From assembly GCA_002697705.1 (NCBI GenBank), contig NZXL01000025.1:1-8269 (forward strand): 8,269 nucleotides of DNA, written 5' to 3'. Positions 6,082-8,269 of the stretch are shown here, in pieces. Positions within the stretch are counted from its first letter, which is position 1. Every line of letters begins with the position of its first letter. A program made the translations under genes and the position numbers. The DNA is from Methanobacteriota archaeon (GTDB lineage: Archaea; Thermoplasmatota; Poseidoniia; Poseidoniales; Poseidoniaceae). Below the pieces are notes generated by a model. That model was not told the DNA's origin, ran no database searches, and saw only the letters and a program-made list of their open reading frames with translations.

Positions 6082-7332
6082 TCAGTATACGTCACGGAGA
6101 TATCGCTTTTCTTCCCTCATCATTGTCTTTTCAATGAAGTGAGTTGCATCAGCCTCTGATAAACCGCCATGTTCTTGGGCTATTTCTATCAACGCTCTAT
6201 GTACATCTTTGGCCATGTATTTCTTGTCCCCACAGATGTAGAAATAAGCGCCTCTTTCGAACCATTCCCAGACTTCAGCACCATGTTCTTTTAATCTGTG
6301 CTGAACATATATTTTCTCTTCTTGGTCGCGAGACCATGCTGTTGTAAATCTATACAGATGTCCTTCATCAATCCATGATTCTATCTCATCTTTATAATAA
6401 AATTCAGTCTTAGAAGATTGGTCGCCGAAAAATAACCAATTCTTACCACTGCCACCATCAAAGACTCTTTGTTCCATGAATGCTCTAAATGGGGCAATCC
6501 CAGTCCCAGGTCCAACCATGATGATATCTGTCGACTTATCTTCGGGCAGAACGAAAGATTTTGTTGGAGACATGAATACTCCGAGTTTCTTACTAGTTGT
6601 TCCGATTTCATCCGCCATAAATTGAGTGCACAATCCACCTCTGTCTCTACCGTGGTAACTGAATCGGACAATACCGACAGTCAACTCAACATATCCTGGA
6701 TGCGCATCATGAGAAGATGCGATTGAATAGAGTCTCGGTTTGAGTCTTGAAATCAATTCGAAAAACTCTTCAGGAGTATACTTTACATCAAATTCCCTCA
6801 TTATATCGACATAATCTCTTGTCCACAGATAATCTTCAATCGCTTTCTCATCTCCCACTATAGCTGCGACCTTCTCGCTAGGGTCATCAGATGGTGCAGA
6901 TTTTGCGAGTCCTGGTGGTAAATCTCCTTCTCCAGATGAGTTCCAAGTATCTTTTCCACGAGAACGTGAAACTATTTTCACCGAAATTTTCATTCCAGAA
7001 GATACTACCTTTTGAGTCAATGATTGAACAAATTTCTTACCTGCTAGGTGCACTTCAAAATCTTTCTTCAAAGCATCATAAAGGGTTCTCTCTCCATTAT
7101 GAGTAGTTACCATTTGTTCAGGGTCCCAGCCTTGAACTTCAAGTAATTCCTCTACGATATGAGGCGGATTTTCTGATACAACTCCGAGTGCATCTCCAAC
7201 TTTGTAATCTAAACCTGAATCGCCTAATTCAAAAACGATATGTCTAGTTTCTTTGCGGGAGCCTTCTCCATTCAGAATAAAATTATCCGTGATGTTAGTC
7301 ATGTACGGATTTTTTGCGGACCAATCAGACAT
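6082..7332 (-). CDS. CysJ-like NADPH:FAD oxidoreductase lacking the FMN domain
   Basis: A 416-residue flavoprotein matching the FAD/NADPH half of sulfite reductase flavoprotein CysJ. The N-terminal FAD/connecting region (1-200) leads to the FAD motif KPRLYSIASS (198-207) and GGLCTQF (232-238). The NADPH-binding domain has MVGPGTGIAPFRAF (272-285), FFGDQ (301-305), AWSRDQEEKIYVQ (332-344), CGD (367-369) with the conserved Cys367, and the terminal RYLRDVY with the C-terminal Tyr416 expected to stack on FAD. Ser334-Arg335 and the K-x-Y-V-Q group are the residues that read the 2'-phosphate, pointing to NADPH over NADH. There is no flavodoxin domain: CysJ is about 600 residues, this is 416. Electrons must go to a separate acceptor. 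Residues about 125-165 look like a lineage-specific hydrophilic insertion. GGTGG (7341-7337), four bases before the ATG, may serve as Shine-Dalgarno. Whether the partner is a sulfite reductase cannot be told here. Confidence 0.85.
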   Translation of the reverse strand: MSDWSAKNPYMTNITDNFILNGEGSRKETRHIVFELGDSGLDYKVGDALGVVSENPPHIVEELLEVQGWDPEQMVTTHNGERTLYDALKKDFEVHLAGKKFVQSLTQKVVSSGMKISVKIVSRSRGKDTWNSSGEGDLPPGLAKSAPSDDPSEKVAAIVGDEKAIEDYLWTRDYVDIMREFDVKYTPEEFFELISRLKPRLYSIASSHDAHPGYVELTVGIVRFSYHGRDRGGLCTQFMADEIGTTSKKLGVFMSPTKSFVLPEDKSTDIIMVGPGTGIAPFRAFMEQRVFDGGSGKNWLFFGDQSSKTEFYYKDEIESWIDEGHLYRFTTAWSRDQEEKIYVQHRLKEHGAEVWEWFERGAYFYICGDKKYMAKDVHRALIEIAQEHGGLSEADATHFIEKTMMREEKRYLRDVY

Positions 7333-7450
7333 TCTACCACCGATAGCATAGCGCTATGATGAACCCACATGGGGATTGTTTATCATCATTTTTAATTTTA
7401 GATTTTTTTTAAAGCATAAAATTGTCGATTAAAACAATATCTAATTACTC
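7333..7450. promoter_or_regulatory. Divergent promoter region with small dyads
   Basis: These 118 bases separate the leftward reductase gene from the rightward hydrolase gene and must hold both promoters. The right half is very A/T-rich; TTTTTTTAAAGCATAAA (7404-7420) could supply a TATA box for the hydrolase, and the reverse strand TTTAAAAAAAATC one for the reductase. The reductase-proximal part holds a perfect 12-base palindrome CATAGCGCTATG (7347-7358). ATGATGA (7356-7362) and TCATCAT (7383-7389) form a second dyad enclosing CCC...GGG. They may be operators, but dyads this short occur by chance. Confidence 0.4.
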
Positions 7451-8248
7451 ATGGGCATTGTTATGGCGCACAAGGTGAAGATGCTTGGAACAGGCAATGC
7501 CTTTCTTCCAAACGGGCGCTTACATTCTCATGTTTTAATCGATGGTAAGCATTTGATTGACGCACCCCCTACCGCACTAATCGGCCTACGACACAATGGA
7601 ATATCGGTTAATACAATTGAAACTATATTCATCACTCACCTACACGGCGACCATGTTTTTGGACTGCCATTCCTATTCTTAGAGAGACAATATATTTCTG
7701 ACCGAGAAGGCAACTCTCCATTGAAAATTATTGCTGCCCCAGGTGCAAAAGAACGTATTACAACTCTATGTAATCTTGCTTATCCTGGAAGTCTAGAAAA
7801 GTTTCTAACTCAAATTACATGGATTGAAGATACGACTGGAATTACTGATGATGGTTGGTCTTGGGAGAGATTTAGAGTCCATCATGATGATTCCGTAGAT
7901 CCATTCGGATACCGATTCGAATCTTCAGATGGGGCGAGCGTAGTTCATAGTGGAGATTCTGGACCATGTGATTCACTTTACCAAGCGATTGGAAGATCTC
8001 AGTTGGGTGTTGTAGAGATGGGATTTCCAGAATGGGTCGATAGTGACCATCACCACAAACCTTCGGATATTCAGAAATTAGCAGATATGTATCCCTCGAC
8101 AAAATTTGTTATTACTCACACTTATATCGACGATAAAGATTCAAAGTTTCCTAAAATAACCGAATCAAACTTTCCCGATCATCCAAGTAATGTTCACCAT
8201 GCATCTGACGGTGATGAATTCCTTTGGAAAAATGGACATTGGAAATAA
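7451..8248 (+). CDS. Metallo-beta-lactamase-fold hydrolase, ribonuclease Z-like
   Basis: A 265-residue MBL-fold protein closest in layout to RNase Z, the endonuclease that removes 3' trailers from tRNA precursors. The N-terminus KVKMLGTGNAFLP matches the family's opening beta strand. Metal motifs in order: ITHLHGDHVFGLP (61-73, with His63, His65, Asp67 and His68), VHHDDS (143-148) for the next His, HSGDSGP (166-172, Asp169) for the bridging Asp, and VITHTY (220-225, His223) for the last His. The region before the last motif is DHHHKPSDIQKLA in place of the usual GHSTAxEAA of RNase Z, so one active-site His is kept in a changed context. I see no obvious long flexible exosite arm, and the protein is shorter than typical RNase Z (about 300). 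It may be a tRNase Z or another small-molecule MBL hydrolase. ATG 7463 is an alternative start; neither has a Shine-Dalgarno. Confidence 0.8.
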   Translation: MGIVMAHKVKMLGTGNAFLPNGRLHSHVLIDGKHLIDAPPTALIGLRHNGISVNTIETIFITHLHGDHVFGLPFLFLERQYISDREGNSPLKIIAAPGAKERITTLCNLAYPGSLEKFLTQITWIEDTTGITDDGWSWERFRVHHDDSVDPFGYRFESSDGASVVHSGDSGPCDSLYQAIGRSQLGVVEMGFPEWVDSDHHHKPSDIQKLADMYPSTKFVITHTYIDDKDSKFPKITESNFPDHPSNVHHASDGDEFLWKNGHWK

Positions 8249-8258
8249 GTCGAAAAAT

Positions 8259-8269
8259 GTTATTTTTTG
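8259..8269 (+). terminator. T-run terminator after the hydrolase gene
   Basis: Eleven bases after the hydrolase stop is GTTATTTTTTG, with six consecutive T at 8263-8268 and no GC-rich hairpin before it. Archaeal RNA polymerase terminates at such T-runs without a stem. The signal lies at the window edge, so anything beyond cannot be judged. Confidence 0.45.

Noticed and set aside
1..8269. CRISPR array, tRNA, rRNA, insertion sequence or phage/defence module
   Set aside because: No regularly spaced repeats, cloverleaf, transposase or nuclease-helicase genes were found on either strand by reading.

Overview
The window looks like chromosomal DNA of an uncultured archaeon. My best guess is a marine euryarchaeon of the Thermoplasmatota / Marine Group II (Poseidoniia) kind. 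The case is indirect. There is an archaeal SelB-like elongation-factor relative with a decayed G domain. Several starts have no Shine-Dalgarno but carry A/T-rich TATA-like boxes, as expected for leaderless or short-leader archaeal transcripts. The only clear terminator-like signal is a bare T-run. The DNA is A/T-rich, and it also carries bacterial-type metabolic genes (biotin carboxylase, CysJ-type reductase). No rRNA or marker gene is present, so the assignment is inference.

Layout. 1-330 (+): the 3' end of a hotdog acyl-CoA thioesterase. 370-1392 (+): a SelB/EF-Tu-like protein that keeps domains 2 and 3 but has lost the GTPase motifs. 1489-3159 (+): an unrecognised protein with a membrane hairpin and a long, mostly disordered tail. 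3160-4080 and 4090-5430 (both -): a likely two-gene operon in which a complete biotin carboxylase (accC type) is followed by a PfkB-family sugar/nucleoside kinase. 5587-6081 (+): a DUF2493/SLOG-type Rossmann protein. 6082-7332 (-): a CysJ-like FAD/NADPH reductase without the flavodoxin domain. 7451-8248 (+): a ribonuclease Z-like metallo-beta-lactamase hydrolase, followed by a T-run.

Organisation. Packing is very tight. Both convergent gene pairs end stop codon to stop codon with no base between them (3159|3160 and 6081|6082). The two divergent pairs are separated by 156 and 118 bases of A/T-rich promoter-like DNA. No gene-free stretch exceeds 300 bases. I see no tRNA, rRNA, CRISPR array, insertion sequence or phage gene.

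The genes do not form one obvious pathway. The thioesterase and biotin carboxylase both touch acyl-CoA metabolism, and the reductase supplies electrons from NADPH. The elongation-factor relative and the RNase Z-like protein suggest RNA or translation roles. I found no clear new defence or biosynthetic system. The most interesting items are the pseudo-GTPase, the orphan membrane/disordered protein, the SLOG protein and the FMN-less CysJ.
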